This document shows, one piece after another, positions 1 to 8,461 of a stretch of DNA of 64,000 nt. Both the position numbers and the translations under genes were made by a program. The notes under the pieces were generated by a model. The model had not been told where the DNA came from, searched no databases, and saw only the letters and a program-made list of their open reading frames with translations. Every line of letters starts with the position of its first letter. The first letter of the stretch is position 1. The DNA comes from Pararobbsia alpina_A (GTDB lineage: Bacteria > Pseudomonadota > Gammaproteobacteria > Burkholderiales > Burkholderiaceae). The stretch covers positions 2,108,001-2,172,000 of the forward strand of contig NZ_OZ221288.1 of the NCBI RefSeq assembly GCF_965118125.1, written 5' to 3'.

Positions 1-647
1 TTGAAGTCGTCGACGCCTGCACGGCGGACCTGCGCGCGATCGATCCGCAGGAAGCCGATCTGCTGGTCGTGCTCGGCGGCCCGATCGGCGTGTATGAACG
101 GGAGACTTACCCGTTTATCGGGCCCGAGCTTGCGTTGATCGCCGAGCGGCTTGCGGTCCGGCGTCCGACCCTCGGCATCTGCCTGGGTGCGCAGATGCTC
201 GCGGCCGCGCTCGGCGCGCGAGTCTATTCGGGCGGGGCAGGCAAGGAGATCGGCTGGGCGCCGGTGAAAGCGGTGCCGGGCGTCACCGCACCGCCGTGGT
301 TCGAGTCCGTGCTCGAGCCGGGCTTGCGCGTGCTGCATTGGCACGGCGATACCTTCGATCTGCCCGATGGCGCGACCTTGCTCGCGTCCACCGAGCAGTA
401 TCGGAATCAGGCCTTTGCGATCGGCGACTACGCATTGGGCCTGCAATTCCACCCCGAGGTGACGGCGCAGCGACTCGAGCGCTGGCTCGTCGGGCATGCG
501 AGCGAACTCGCGCTGGCCCGTGTCGACGTCCATGCCTTGCGCGATCAGACGCATGCGTTCGCACCGGTGCTCGAGACGGCCGCGCAATTGCTGTGGCAGC
601 AGTGGCTGACGGCTGCGTTCGACGGCGAAGTACAGATAGCGCGTTAG
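1..647 (+). CDS. Class I glutamine amidotransferase, 5' partial
   Basis: The reading frame is open from the left edge, so the true start lies outside the window; about 214 residues are visible. The nucleophile elbow GICLGAQ carries the catalytic Cys, and the downstream QFHPEV segment supplies the His and Glu of the triad. The arrangement is that of stand-alone GATase1 proteins related to the GMP synthase amidotransferase domain. Such proteins release ammonia from glutamine or act as gamma-glutamyl hydrolases on small molecules. No synthetase domain follows, so the partner or substrate cannot be told. Identity as a GATase is secure; the exact reaction is not. Confidence 0.9.
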   Translation, partial: EVVDACTADLRAIDPQEADLLVVLGGPIGVYERETYPFIGPELALIAERLAVRRPTLGICLGAQMLAAALGARVYSGGAGKEIGWAPVKAVPGVTAPPWFESVLEPGLRVLHWHGDTFDLPDGATLLASTEQYRNQAFAIGDYALGLQFHPEVTAQRLERWLVGHASELALARVDVHALRDQTHAFAPVLETAAQLLWQQWLTAAFDGEVQIAR

Positions 648-923
648 GCACCAGCCTCCACGAGTGCGTCGCACGTTTGGGGACTCCTCACGCATTGGTT
701 TGCGGCACGTGGCTCGACGGCGTCGGGCGTATCGATGCGCGTATTGCCCGGGGTCTCGTTGCGCGTGTTCCCTCCCGCTTCGAAGCCCGTTGGGTTCTCA
801 CCAGCCGCCACGCTAAGTCCGTGTTCCGTTTCGCTTTCCGCGCTGAAAGTGACTGCTGGCGCAGGGTCATCCTTTGGGCAATACTGCCTGTCCCCACAAC
901 ACCGACAACGACAGGGATCCCGG

Positions 924-1424
924 ATGGAACGACCGGACTTTATTCGCCATTGGACCGAGCTTGAAGGCCCCGATGACTCGCACTATCGCAACGACACGGA
1001 GTTGATGGCGATCGGTGCTTCCGTTGGAAGCGATCTTGGCCTCACGCGTATCGGGATTCACCACAATCGGCTGCTGCCGGGCCGCCGCACGTCGTACCCG
1101 CATGCCGAGAGCGCCGAGGAAGAATTCGTCTACGTGCTTGAAGGGCACCCGGACGTCTGGATCGACGGCCATCTTCATCCGCTGTCGCCGGGCGACTCAG
1201 TGGCGTTTCCCGCGGGCACGGGTGTGTGCCACACCTTCCTCAACAACACCGATTCGGAAGTGCGTCTGCTTGTGATCGGAGAGAAGACGAAGGCCGAGAA
1301 CCGCATCCGCTATCCGCTGAACGAGGTTCATGAGGCGACGCGTGAAGACCGTTGGACCGACTGGCCCGAGCGGCCGATCGGCCCGCACGACGGCAAGGCG
1401 CGTGCTGGATCAAAGGGTGAGTGA
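924..1424 (+). CDS. Cupin-domain protein
   Basis: The protein has 166 residues. The ATG at 924 is chosen because the upstream in-frame extension has no protein-like character and a GGGA stretch precedes the ATG. A conserved cupin barrel spans about residues 45-125. Motif 1 is around PHAESAEEEFVYVLEG and motif 2 around PAGTGVCHTF, giving His and Glu metal-ligand candidates. Cupins of this type bind a metal and may act as isomerases, dioxygenases or small-molecule sensors. The neighbours (amidotransferase upstream, convergent LysR gene downstream) do not define a pathway, so only the fold is assigned. Confidence 0.85.
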   Translation: MERPDFIRHWTELEGPDDSHYRNDTELMAIGASVGSDLGLTRIGIHHNRLLPGRRTSYPHAESAEEEFVYVLEGHPDVWIDGHLHPLSPGDSVAFPAGTGVCHTFLNNTDSEVRLLVIGEKTKAENRIRYPLNEVHEATREDRWTDWPERPIGPHDGKARAGSKGE

Positions 1425-1446
1425 GTCCTCACAATAAAGGGAGGGG

Positions 1447-2358
1447 TTACTGTTCCGCGAGCGGACCCCAACGCCAGGACTCGACGAGCCGTTGCTTCAG
1501 ATAGTCGACGAACACCCTGACGCGCGGCGCCAGATGCTGGGCATGCGGATAGATCGCGTGAAGCGGCGCCGCGGAAATCGAATGCGAAGGGAGTACCCGG
1601 CACAGACGCCCTTCGACAATATCGTCGCCGACGTCCCAGATTGATTTGAGCGCGATGCCCGCCCCCGCCAGAACGAGCCGATGTGCTGCCTCGCCGTCGT
1701 TGGTGATCAGCGAACCCGTGACGCGCACGGTTGTCTGCTCCTCATCGTCGAATCGCCAGTCGGCTCGCCGCTGGTTGCCGATCAGAACGCATCGATGTCG
1801 CGAGAGGTCCGACGGGTGGGCGGGCACCCCCTGGCGCGCGAGATAGGCCGGCGAGGCGCACAGCACCCGGAAGCTCGGTGCGAGCGACCGCGCGACGAGC
1901 GACGAATCCGGCAGGCTTCCGAAGCGGATCGCCACATCGTGACCGCTTTCATAGAGATCGACGACCGCGTCGCTCAAATCCAGCTGCACGACGAGTTCGG
2001 GGTGCTGCTGCTGAAAGTCGACGATGATCGGTGCGAGCCGCTGACGTCCGATCTGCCCGGGCGCGGTCACCCGCAACAAGCCGCTGACTTCAGCACGACG
2101 CGAGGTCACAAGGGCTTCAGCCTGCTCGACCTCATCGAGAATCCGCACCACGCGCGCGTGAAACAGCGCGCCTTCTTCGGTAAGCGACTGACGGCGCGTC
2201 GTGCGCTGAATCAACCGAACGCCAAGACTTTTCTCGAGGTGTGCGAGCCGTTTGCTGACCACAGATAATGGCACGTCCAATTCACGGGCCGCGGCGGACA
2301 GGCTCCCGGCTGAAACCACTTGAGCGAAAGCGACCAGCGCAGGCAAGTCATCGATCAT
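1447..2358 (-). CDS. LysR-family transcriptional regulator
   Basis: The protein has 303 residues. An N-terminal winged HTH (about residues 5-62, with AGSLSAAARELDVPLSVVSKR as its core) is followed by a LysR substrate-binding domain (about 90-295). It is close to the subgroup whose members often control an adjacent divergent oxidoreductase or small enzyme gene. It lies divergently from the exported NTF2-fold gene at 2525 with 166 bp between the starts, so that gene and perhaps the SDR at 3312 are the likely targets. The effector is unknown. Confidence 0.93.
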   Translation of the reverse strand: MIDDLPALVAFAQVVSAGSLSAAARELDVPLSVVSKRLAHLEKSLGVRLIQRTTRRQSLTEEGALFHARVVRILDEVEQAEALVTSRRAEVSGLLRVTAPGQIGRQRLAPIIVDFQQQHPELVVQLDLSDAVVDLYESGHDVAIRFGSLPDSSLVARSLAPSFRVLCASPAYLARQGVPAHPSDLSRHRCVLIGNQRRADWRFDDEEQTTVRVTGSLITNDGEAAHRLVLAGAGIALKSIWDVGDDIVEGRLCRVLPSHSISAAPLHAIYPHAQHLAPRVRVFVDYLKQRLVESWRWGPLAEQ

Positions 2359-2452
2359 GGCGGGCCTCCATTCTTCGTGAAGTGGAAAGAATTAATCGGT
2401 GATTTTCGTCTATTTAACCCGATTTGCGAAGAGTAGCATGACTTCATCGACC

Positions 2453-2481
2453 TCGAATTCACGCGCAGGCGACGAATTCGA
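2453..2481. promoter_or_regulatory. Inverted repeat in the LysR/NTF2 divergent promoter
   Basis: Arms TCGAATTC and GAATTCGA are separated by 13 bp, about 45-70 bp upstream of the gene at 2525. The position suits a regulator-binding site for the divergent LysR protein. No footprint-type evidence is available from sequence. Confidence 0.35.
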
Positions 2482-2524
2482 AGGTCCTTGAACCTACTCA
2501 ATCAACTCCTCGGAGAACGATGTC

Positions 2525-3088
2525 ATGTCTACCCTGTCCGCCTTCCAAGCCCGTGTCGCTGCGATTGCCCTGGCTGCATCGCTTTCCGCCGGAATCGCCG
2601 CACCTGCCGCCGCCGCGACCGAGCCGACGCTCGTGAAGCCGCAGACCCTGATCGTCGATCCGAGCTTGCCCAAGGCTCAGGCCGATGCGCAGATCCTTGC
2701 AGCACGCCGCTACGACTCGTTCTGGAACACGGGTGACGAGTCGCTCGCACGCGCCGCACTTGCTCCGAACTTCACCGACCGCACGCTGCCGCCGGGTCGC
2801 GTTCAGGGCGTCGAAGGCCCGCTCGCCGCTTCGAAATTCGTGCGAGGCGCCGTGCCCGACATGCAGGCTGACATCGAGCAGATGATCGTCAGCGGCGATC
2901 GCGTGGTGACCCATCTGCACTTCCACGGCCATTTCACCGGCCAGTTCAAAGGCATTCAAGGCAAGGGTCAGACGATCGACTTCATCGCAACTGACATCTA
3001 CCGCGTGGCTGATGGGCAGATCGCCGAGAACTGGCACCTTGAAGACAACCTGACGTTCCTGCAGCAGATTGGTGTGGTGAGCAAGTAA
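2525..3088 (+). CDS. Exported NTF2-fold (SnoaL-like) protein
   Basis: The protein has 187 residues. A classical signal peptide covers about residues 1-30 (basic start, Ala/Leu-rich core, AAAA-type cleavage region). The mature part resembles SnoaL-like polyketide-cyclase/ester-cyclase proteins: a helical start with FWNTGD, then strands with HLHFHGHFTGQF and a closing NWHLEDN. These cone-shaped proteins bind small hydrophobic ligands, and many have no proven activity. It is divergent from the LysR gene and 223 bp upstream of the SDR gene on the same strand. Periplasmic location is inferred. Confidence 0.8.
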   Translation: MSTLSAFQARVAAIALAASLSAGIAAPAAAATEPTLVKPQTLIVDPSLPKAQADAQILAARRYDSFWNTGDESLARAALAPNFTDRTLPPGRVQGVEGPLAASKFVRGAVPDMQADIEQMIVSGDRVVTHLHFHGHFTGQFKGIQGKGQTIDFIATDIYRVADGQIAENWHLEDNLTFLQQIGVVSK

Positions 3089-3311
3089 GTGCACGCTCAC
3101 GTCAGGATTGGCCGTGGGCTTTGCGCCCTCGGCGACGGGCGCCGCCATGCAAGCTGGCGAGCCCGACCCGATAAAAGCAAGACGCCGGGTGCTGACGTTT
3201 TGGTAGCCCCCGAGAATCGAAGACTCATCGAACACAAGACGCAGTCGAACTCAGCATTCGATCGAACTCAAGCCTCGATCGAAGCCAGACTCAACCTCCA
3301 AGGAATTGAAC

Positions 3312-4025
3312 ATGAATACGTTTGAAGGCAAGAAAGTGCTCGTCGTGGGCGGCAGCTCGGGCATCGGCGAGGCAACGGCCAAGGCATTCGCGTCGCAAGG
3401 CGCAGCGGTGACGATCGCGTCGCGCAATGAAGCGAAGCTCAAAGCGGCAGCCGCGCAAATCGGCGCGAATGTCCGTACGGCGGTCCTCGACACGGCGGAT
3501 GAACGTGCGGTCGAAGCGTTTTTTGAAAGCGAGGGTGCGTATGACCATATCGTGATCTCGGCCGCTCAAACGCCGACGGGCGCCATCCGCCAGCTGTCGC
3601 TCGACGATGCGCGTGTCGCCATGGAGAGCAAATTCTGGGGAGCGTACCGGGTTGCCCGGGCCGCGAAGTTCAACGCAGGCGCGTCGCTGACGTTCGTCTC
3701 CGGCTTCCTGAGCGTGCGACCGAGCAAGAGCTCCGTGCTGCAAGGCGCGATCAACGCGGCGGTTGAAGCGCTGGCGCGCGGCCTGGCCCTCGAGCTGTCG
3801 CCCGTGCGGGTGAACACCGTGTCACCGGGCCTGATTGCCACGCCGCTTTGGTCCAGGCTCAGCGACGACGCGCGCAACAACCTGTTCGAGGGCGCCGCGG
3901 CGAAGCTGCCGGCCCAGCGCGTCGGCCAGCCCGAGGACGTCGCCAACGCGGTGGTCTACCTGGCCTCGACACCCTTTGCCACGGGTTCGACCGTGCTCGT
4001 GGATGGCGGCGGCGCGATCGCGTAA
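3312..4025 (+). CDS. Atypical short-chain dehydrogenase/reductase lacking the Tyr-Lys pair
   Basis: The protein has 237 residues. The ATG at 3312 follows AGGA with 7-nt spacing; a TTG six bases upstream is less likely. The Rossmann motif GGSSGIG is near residue 17, and the C-terminal PGLIATPLW and VDGGG segments are typical of classical SDRs. At the active site, the segment that should carry YxxxK reads QGAIN, so Gln replaces Tyr and Asn replaces Lys. The Ser position is retained in FVSG. NAD(P) binding seems likely, but normal SDR catalysis is doubtful. It follows the NTF2-fold gene on the same strand. Confidence 0.88.
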   Translation: MNTFEGKKVLVVGGSSGIGEATAKAFASQGAAVTIASRNEAKLKAAAAQIGANVRTAVLDTADERAVEAFFESEGAYDHIVISAAQTPTGAIRQLSLDDARVAMESKFWGAYRVARAAKFNAGASLTFVSGFLSVRPSKSSVLQGAINAAVEALARGLALELSPVRVNTVSPGLIATPLWSRLSDDARNNLFEGAAAKLPAQRVGQPEDVANAVVYLASTPFATGSTVLVDGGGAIA

Positions 4026-4338
4026 GCGCGTGGCAGCACCGGGCCGAACCCGATCAAGCCCGGCGTGACCGAGCTGTGTCACGCCCAGCCCCGTACCACA
4101 GGGCTTAAAACCTCGCAGGATCGGGCATTCGGCCGGCGATTTGGTATCCCATCGAAAAAGTGAGGAATATCAAGGCGCTGGCCGCCTCACAAGCGCCAAG
4201 GCGAACTAAACAGCCCTGCGCCGCGCCAGGATTTACCCGATTTGAGGGGTTTTAGAAAAGGAATCCCAAATTGATCGTTTGTGATTTCGCACTAACGCAG
4301 CTAGATTAGGCATATCTGTAGTGGAGAGGGCATGAGCT
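4026..4338. other. Intergenic region without a gene
   Basis: No protein-coding frame with support is seen in these 313 bases. The right end holds a possible promoter for the gene at 4339 and a GGAGAGGG ribosome-binding site at about 4323-4330. Confidence 0.6.
4279..4307 (+). promoter_or_regulatory. Candidate sigma-70 promoter for the gene at 4339
   Basis: TTGTGA and TAGATT are separated by 17 bp, about 30 bp upstream of the start codon. Both hexamers match the consensus only in part. Confidence 0.35.
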
Positions 4339-4749
4339 ATGCCAACACCCGCCTCGAGCCAGTCGAATTCGCTGTTTGCGCGCGTTCAGCGCTGGTTAGG
4401 TCTTGACGATGCCGATGACGCGTCCGAATGCCCGTGTGCTGTCGCGGCACGGATCGAACGTGCGGCCGCTGAAGCCCGTGCAAAACGGCTTTCCGACAAA
4501 GAGACCGCCGTGCAGCGCAAGCTGGCGGGCAAGTCGCTCGAAGCTCAATCCACTGGCGTGTGTTCCATCGCCGCGGCGCGCGAAGCGATTGCCGCAAAGA
4601 CCGAGTCGATGCGCGTAGCGCGCGCCGACGACGGCAAGGCCGATCGAGCCGCCACCTACGCGATGGGCGGCTACTTCAATTCCGGCTTTCTCGCCGACAC
4701 CTTCGTCTATCTACCTGAAGTCTGGCTTGGCGGCGACGGCGAACACTGA
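4339..4749 (+). CDS. Hypothetical protein
   Basis: The protein has 136 residues and the ATG at 4339 follows GGAGAGGG with 8-nt spacing. The middle (about residues 35-95) is rich in Ala, Arg, Lys and Glu and looks helical, possibly coiled-coil. An acidic DDADDASECPCAV segment contains a CPC pair. The C-terminus is aromatic and Gly-rich (MGGYFNSGFLADTFVYLPEVWLGG). No signal peptide or membrane segment is visible. Its 3' end overlaps the convergent gene that ends at 4711 by 39 bp. I do not recognise the family. Confidence 0.6.
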   Translation: MPTPASSQSNSLFARVQRWLGLDDADDASECPCAVAARIERAAAEARAKRLSDKETAVQRKLAGKSLEAQSTGVCSIAAAREAIAAKTESMRVARADDGKADRAATYAMGGYFNSGFLADTFVYLPEVWLGGDGEH

Positions 4750-5664
4750 CGACGCGGCCGAAGTCTCGGCCATCAACACGCTCTCTCGCAACACCCATCT
4801 TCGACACGCCTGTATCGAGCGCGCGTCGTTCAAGTCTGCAATCCGTCCAACGATCGCATCGCCGAGTTCGGCAAGCGCGTTCATCGTTTCCTGAAACGGC
4901 AGTCGCCAGGCTTCGCGCGCGTTCACCGCACCCATTGCGTCGCCCTGACGCAGCAGGATCAACTGAGCAGGATAAGCACCAGGAAGTGCTTCCCTGAAAT
5001 CGTGAACTGCTAAAAAGTCCCGAAGTATGTCGTCGTCGCGATCTGCCTGAATTTCAGCGGTTTGAGGGTCAATGGCTGGCAATGATGCGCACGGCATAGT
5101 CATGGTCGGCGCACCGGTGGCAGCTATATCGATCGATGGGAACTTCGCGGGATCGGAATCGACTGTCGCTGCATCACGGGCATCACGGGCATCACGGGCA
5201 TCACGGGCATCACGGGCATCACGGGCATCACGAATATCGCGGACACCAAGGCCATCACAGACCCTAGACGCCGCTGCGCATCCATCGATGGTGGGCAAGC
5301 AAACGGGTTGCGTATTGCAAAATAGCCATCGCCGTACTGTTCGCGTGCGCAGATCGGTCAGCGAAGGCAAGCCCGAACCCGAACCACTACCGGCCGCAAA
5401 GACCGGACATTGTTGATCGGCGATCAAATGCGGCCAGGCGCGCGACAGAAACTCCAGCAAATCGATCCAACACCAGGTCATCCGTTCGACCGAGCCGAAT
5501 TCATCGAGCCGGCCCCATACGACCGACGGGCCGATCGACATCCAGAGATCGCCCCATGTCCTGCCGACAGGTCCATGCGTGCCGTAGCCGTGGCGCCATA
5601 GCAGTCCACCGTGCAGCGCATCGCGCTGCCCAAAAGTCAGCGTTTCGTCTTCCATTGTCTGCAT
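4711..5664 (-). CDS. Hypothetical protein with an Arg-Asp-Ala tandem repeat
   Basis: From the ATG at 5664 the protein has 317 residues; 5655 is an alternative start, and a longer frame to 5778 would overlap the upstream gene more. The N-terminal part is Trp-rich (TWGDLWMSIGPSVVWGRL). Residues about 144-165 are an RDA repeat encoded by a 9-bp tandem repeat. The C-terminal 100 residues look globular and helical. The start overlaps the end of the gene at 5637 by 28 bp, so the two are probably co-translated. I do not recognise the family. Confidence 0.6.
   Translation of the reverse strand: MQTMEDETLTFGQRDALHGGLLWRHGYGTHGPVGRTWGDLWMSIGPSVVWGRLDEFGSVERMTWCWIDLLEFLSRAWPHLIADQQCPVFAAGSGSGSGLPSLTDLRTRTVRRWLFCNTQPVCLPTIDGCAAASRVCDGLGVRDIRDARDARDARDARDARDARDAATVDSDPAKFPSIDIAATGAPTMTMPCASLPAIDPQTAEIQADRDDDILRDFLAVHDFREALPGAYPAQLILLRQGDAMGAVNAREAWRLPFQETMNALAELGDAIVGRIADLNDARSIQACRRWVLRESVLMAETSAASSVFAVAAKPDFR
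5171..5233. repeat. 9-bp tandem repeat, about 7 copies
   Basis: The unit GCATCACGG is repeated almost without change, the last copy diverging at its final base. It lies inside the coding region ending at 4711 and adds three residues per copy. The in-frame unit allows length change without frameshift. Confidence 0.95.
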
Positions 5665-6062
5665 AGCCAAGCGATGAGTTTGCCTTCTTCGCCCAGCGCC
5701 TGAGCGCGGCGCCAGAGTTCGCGAAGGATGGATCTTGGTGGCGGCGCCATGGGCGGTCCGTTCGGAAAGCCGTGCCACGTGAGACCGCCGTCAGTCGAAG
5801 AAGCCGCGTAGATCGCGCCGTCGTAGTACGCCCAAAGGCGATACGGCGCTGAACCCGTGGTTTGCCGGTATTCCGGAATGGCGCGTTGCAGCAGCATCGT
5901 TGCGCGCGACTCGCAGAAGTGTCGCGGGCATTTGCCAACCCAGAAGTCACCTTTTTGAAGCACCATCGTCGCGCGCTCGTGCGTGCCGCGATGTTTGCGT
6001 CGATGTTCGCCTTTGCAATATCGAAGGGACCGATTCGGTTGGGGCCAGCCGGTGTCGCACAT
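5637..6062 (-). CDS. Hypothetical protein, first gene of a two-gene unit
   Basis: The protein has 141 residues. A GGAG motif lies about 9 nt upstream of the ATG at 6062, which supports this start. The N-terminal half is basic with scattered Cys and His (LRYCKGEHRRKHRGTH and VGKCPRHFCES), compatible with metal binding but matching no motif I know. The C-terminal half is aromatic and helical. The stop overlaps the start of the next gene (5664), indicating translational coupling. Function is unknown. Confidence 0.6.
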   Translation of the reverse strand: MCDTGWPQPNRSLRYCKGEHRRKHRGTHERATMVLQKGDFWVGKCPRHFCESRATMLLQRAIPEYRQTTGSAPYRLWAYYDGAIYAASSTDGGLTWHGFPNGPPMAPPPRSILRELWRRAQALGEEGKLIAWLCRQWKTKR

Positions 6063-6315
6063 GGATCACGCTCCGCGATGTATCTCGGAAAGCATGTTGG
6101 CATCGATGTCGGCGACGAAAGGAGGAGGCGATGTCTCGATTGTTGACATCGCGTTTCGCGAAGGCGTTAGGAAAAGTCTGCGACTGACGAAGCGACCGGA
6201 CAATGTTGTCGCGCGATCGCCTGTGCTCGGGTTAGGCTTGCGTGGCGCGAGAGCGACCCGCGTCATGCGCGTTCGGGTCCATCACCGGAGACCCGCTCTA
6301 CACAAGGAGCCGTGA

Positions 6316-6705
6316 ATGATCGACCACACTGGTGTTGTTGTTAGCGACTTTGAGCGGAGCAAGCAGTTCTATAGCGTCGCGTTGGGCGCGATCGGCTATG
6401 CGTTGATTGCCGAATTTCCGGCATCGGTGACGGGCCATACCGACGTCGCCGGATTCGGCGAGGGCGGCAAAGCGGATTTTTGGATTTATCGCGGCAAGCC
6501 CAACGATCCACCCATACACGTTGCGTTTCGCGTGGAAAAGCGCGCCGCCGTGGACGCATTCCATCGCGCCGCGATCAACGCGGGCGCTCGTGATAACGGC
6601 GTGCCCGGAGTACGCCCTCACTACCATCCGAATTACTACGGCGCTTTCGCGCTGGACCCCGACGGACATAATGTCGAGGCCGTGTGTCACGCACCGGCGG
6701 AGTGA
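6316..6705 (+). CDS. VOC-family protein (glyoxalase/bleomycin-resistance fold)
   Basis: The protein has 129 residues and starts with IDHTGVVVSDFERSKQFY, the standard first strand and helix of a VOC module. The His at residue 3-4 and a Glu in the closing DPDGHNVEAV segment are the expected metal ligands. AAGGAGCC just upstream gives a good ribosome-binding site. Members include glyoxalase I, dioxygenases and drug-binding proteins; this short version cannot be assigned a substrate. It converges on the MFS gene, overlapping its 3' end by 19 bp. Confidence 0.88.
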   Translation: MIDHTGVVVSDFERSKQFYSVALGAIGYALIAEFPASVTGHTDVAGFGEGGKADFWIYRGKPNDPPIHVAFRVEKRAAVDAFHRAAINAGARDNGVPGVRPHYHPNYYGAFALDPDGHNVEAVCHAPAE

Positions 6706-8036
6706 GCGCGCTTTAAGTATTCGGATCGGTAACAGATCGCCACGCATGCGATGCCGGCGGTCGCGCAGGTTCCGATGGTCAGAAACACTTCGCTGTTGGT
6801 CAGATGCGCCGTCATGATGGCGCCGAGAAACGGGGCGAGGAACTGCAGCGCAAGGCCAGACGATTGAAGTGACGCACTGGCCTGCGCTGCGCGGTCGTTC
6901 GCATGCGTGGCGATAAAGACGCGGCTAGCGATGCGAAACCGGGCGCCGGCGATGCCGGTGCCAAAGAAAGCGAGCGCGAGCGCTAAAGACGCGATGGGTA
7001 ACGGCAAGCGAAAGATAAGGCCCATGACTACGAATGCGACGCAGGTTGCCAACGACGGCGCAATCAGTGCGCTCAGTTGAACAGTCCCATCGTCGCGCGC
7101 CTTGAACATCATGCCGCCGAGCAAGCTTCCGCATGCAGCGCACGAGACGACGATCCCGAGCACGGATGAATGGAAGCCCTGACTCCGGAGCATCAGCGGG
7201 AACTGGTTGTTGACGGCTGAGGCAAGGGCTGTGGTGATCGCGAAGCACAGGAGGAGTGGGGCGATCGGGTTGTTGAGAAATTCGCGTAAGGAAGGGCGGG
7301 GGCTTTTGGTCGTCGGAGCGGTCGTTTGCGCGTCGGCCGTAGCGTTTGTTTTTGCGTGTGTGTTTGTGTGTGCGTCAGCGATTGCGTCGGCGTTGGTGTT
7401 TGGATTTTCATTGGTGCCTGCACCTGCACCTGCACCTGCACCTGCACCTGCACCTGTTTCTGGGTTTTCGACGGCGTGGACGCGCTCGGTTGCGGCTGAC
7501 ACAAGCAAACACACCATGGCGACGGCGATCAAGGCCAGCGAAGCCAGCATCGTATGGGAGTCGCCAAGCCAAGAGCCGATTACCGCACCCGTCGCCGGCG
7601 CGCAAATCTTGGCGGCACTTTGCAGCAGCGAGATCAACCGAAAAGCGGGACCTTGCTCATCCGCGCTTAGCGTCGTCGTCACATAACGCATTTCCGCAGG
7701 ATCAATAAAGCCGAGCGCGGCCGACTTGACCGCAACGACGGCGAGAAACACAAAGAAACTATCGACAAAGAGGAGCGCGGTAGTGGTTCCCAACGTGACG
7801 GCCAGCGCAGCGAGCGTGACGTAAGTGCTTCTGCCGCGGTGACAGATGCGCGCGACCGGCCGCGTAAGCGCAACCGATGGCAGCAGCAGCGCTGCGCTGA
7901 GCAAAACGAGGTCAACCGGACGCGCGCTAAAGCGCCAGGTTGCGATATTCAAAATGGCGAGAAAATTAATCCATCCGCCAAAGCTTGCAAAAAAGCCACC
8001 AGTAACAAAAGCCAGAAACGAGCGGTTATAAGGCAT
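6687..8036 (-). CDS. MFS transporter with a long repetitive central loop
   Basis: The protein has 449 residues with about 12 hydrophobic segments, six on each side of a hydrophilic centre. That centre (about residues 184-248) is unusually long and low-complexity: a Gly-Ala run at about 195-207 followed by an Asn/Thr/Ala-rich stretch. It falls where the cytoplasmic loop between the two halves of an MFS protein lies. The transported substrate is unknown. The region before the start is AT-rich with no clear ribosome-binding site, so the start is less certain than the family. Confidence 0.85.
   Translation of the reverse strand: MPYNRSFLAFVTGGFFASFGGWINFLAILNIATWRFSARPVDLVLLSAALLLPSVALTRPVARICHRGRSTYVTLAALAVTLGTTTALLFVDSFFVFLAVVAVKSAALGFIDPAEMRYVTTTLSADEQGPAFRLISLLQSAAKICAPATGAVIGSWLGDSHTMLASLALIAVAMVCLLVSAATERVHAVENPETGAGAGAGAGAGAGTNENPNTNADAIADAHTNTHAKTNATADAQTTAPTTKSPRPSLREFLNNPIAPLLLCFAITTALASAVNNQFPLMLRSQGFHSSVLGIVVSCAACGSLLGGMMFKARDDGTVQLSALIAPSLATCVAFVVMGLIFRLPLPIASLALALAFFGTGIAGARFRIASRVFIATHANDRAAQASASLQSSGLALQFLAPFLGAIMTAHLTNSEVFLTIGTCATAGIACVAICYRSEYLKRAHSAGA
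7417..7455. repeat. 6-bp tandem repeat in the MFS gene
   Basis: CCTGCA is repeated six times, with a partial seventh copy. On the coding strand it gives the Gly-Ala run of the transporter loop. The hexamer preserves frame when copies are gained or lost. Confidence 0.95.
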
Positions 8037-8461
8037 ATTTATTTGCGTTCTTATTCAATGACAATACGTCAGGACGAGCGCGGGCCTTCGACGCAACTCG
8101 AATGTTTTGCTGAATGGGCGGCTAAAACGGAAATATCCGAAAAGCCAATCAAACGACTAAAGCAAAACGCGAAGACGAACACCGGCCGAATGCTCGGCGC
8201 AAGGGCGGGCACTCTGATCGGAGCAATACGGAGCAAGCAAACAAACGACGCAGCGAGTACGGACGACGTAGCGAGTACGGACGACGTAGCGAGTACAGAT
8301 GACACGGCCACGAGGGCCAGCGACTACCGGGAGACCATTCGATCCGACCAGCCAGTTCGGCAGTCAATCAAGCACCGGAACTGGCGAACTACCTTAGGAC
8401 GTTGCAACCGACAAACGGGAAAGCCGTGACGCGTCGGCAACCAGACACAACTCCAGCCAGA
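8037..8461. other. Intergenic region without a supported gene
   Basis: These 425 bases separate two minus-strand genes. They contain an 18-bp repeat and several low-complexity open frames on both strands that look unlike proteins. The MFS promoter should lie at the left end. Confidence 0.55.
8247..8300. repeat. 18-bp tandem repeat, three copies
   Basis: The core AGCGAGTAC recurs at 8252, 8270 and 8288, an exact 18-bp period, with GACGTAGCGAGTACGGAC as the typical unit. It lies between genes, and no function is apparent. Confidence 0.85.

Noticed and set aside
5171..5233. Short regular repeats considered as a CRISPR array
   Set aside because: The repeats are 9 bp, contiguous and without spacers, and they lie in frame inside a coding region.
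8069..8311. Minus-strand frame reading the 18-bp repeat as VLATSS units
   Set aside because: Low complexity, no ribosome-binding site, and its only structure comes from the repeat.
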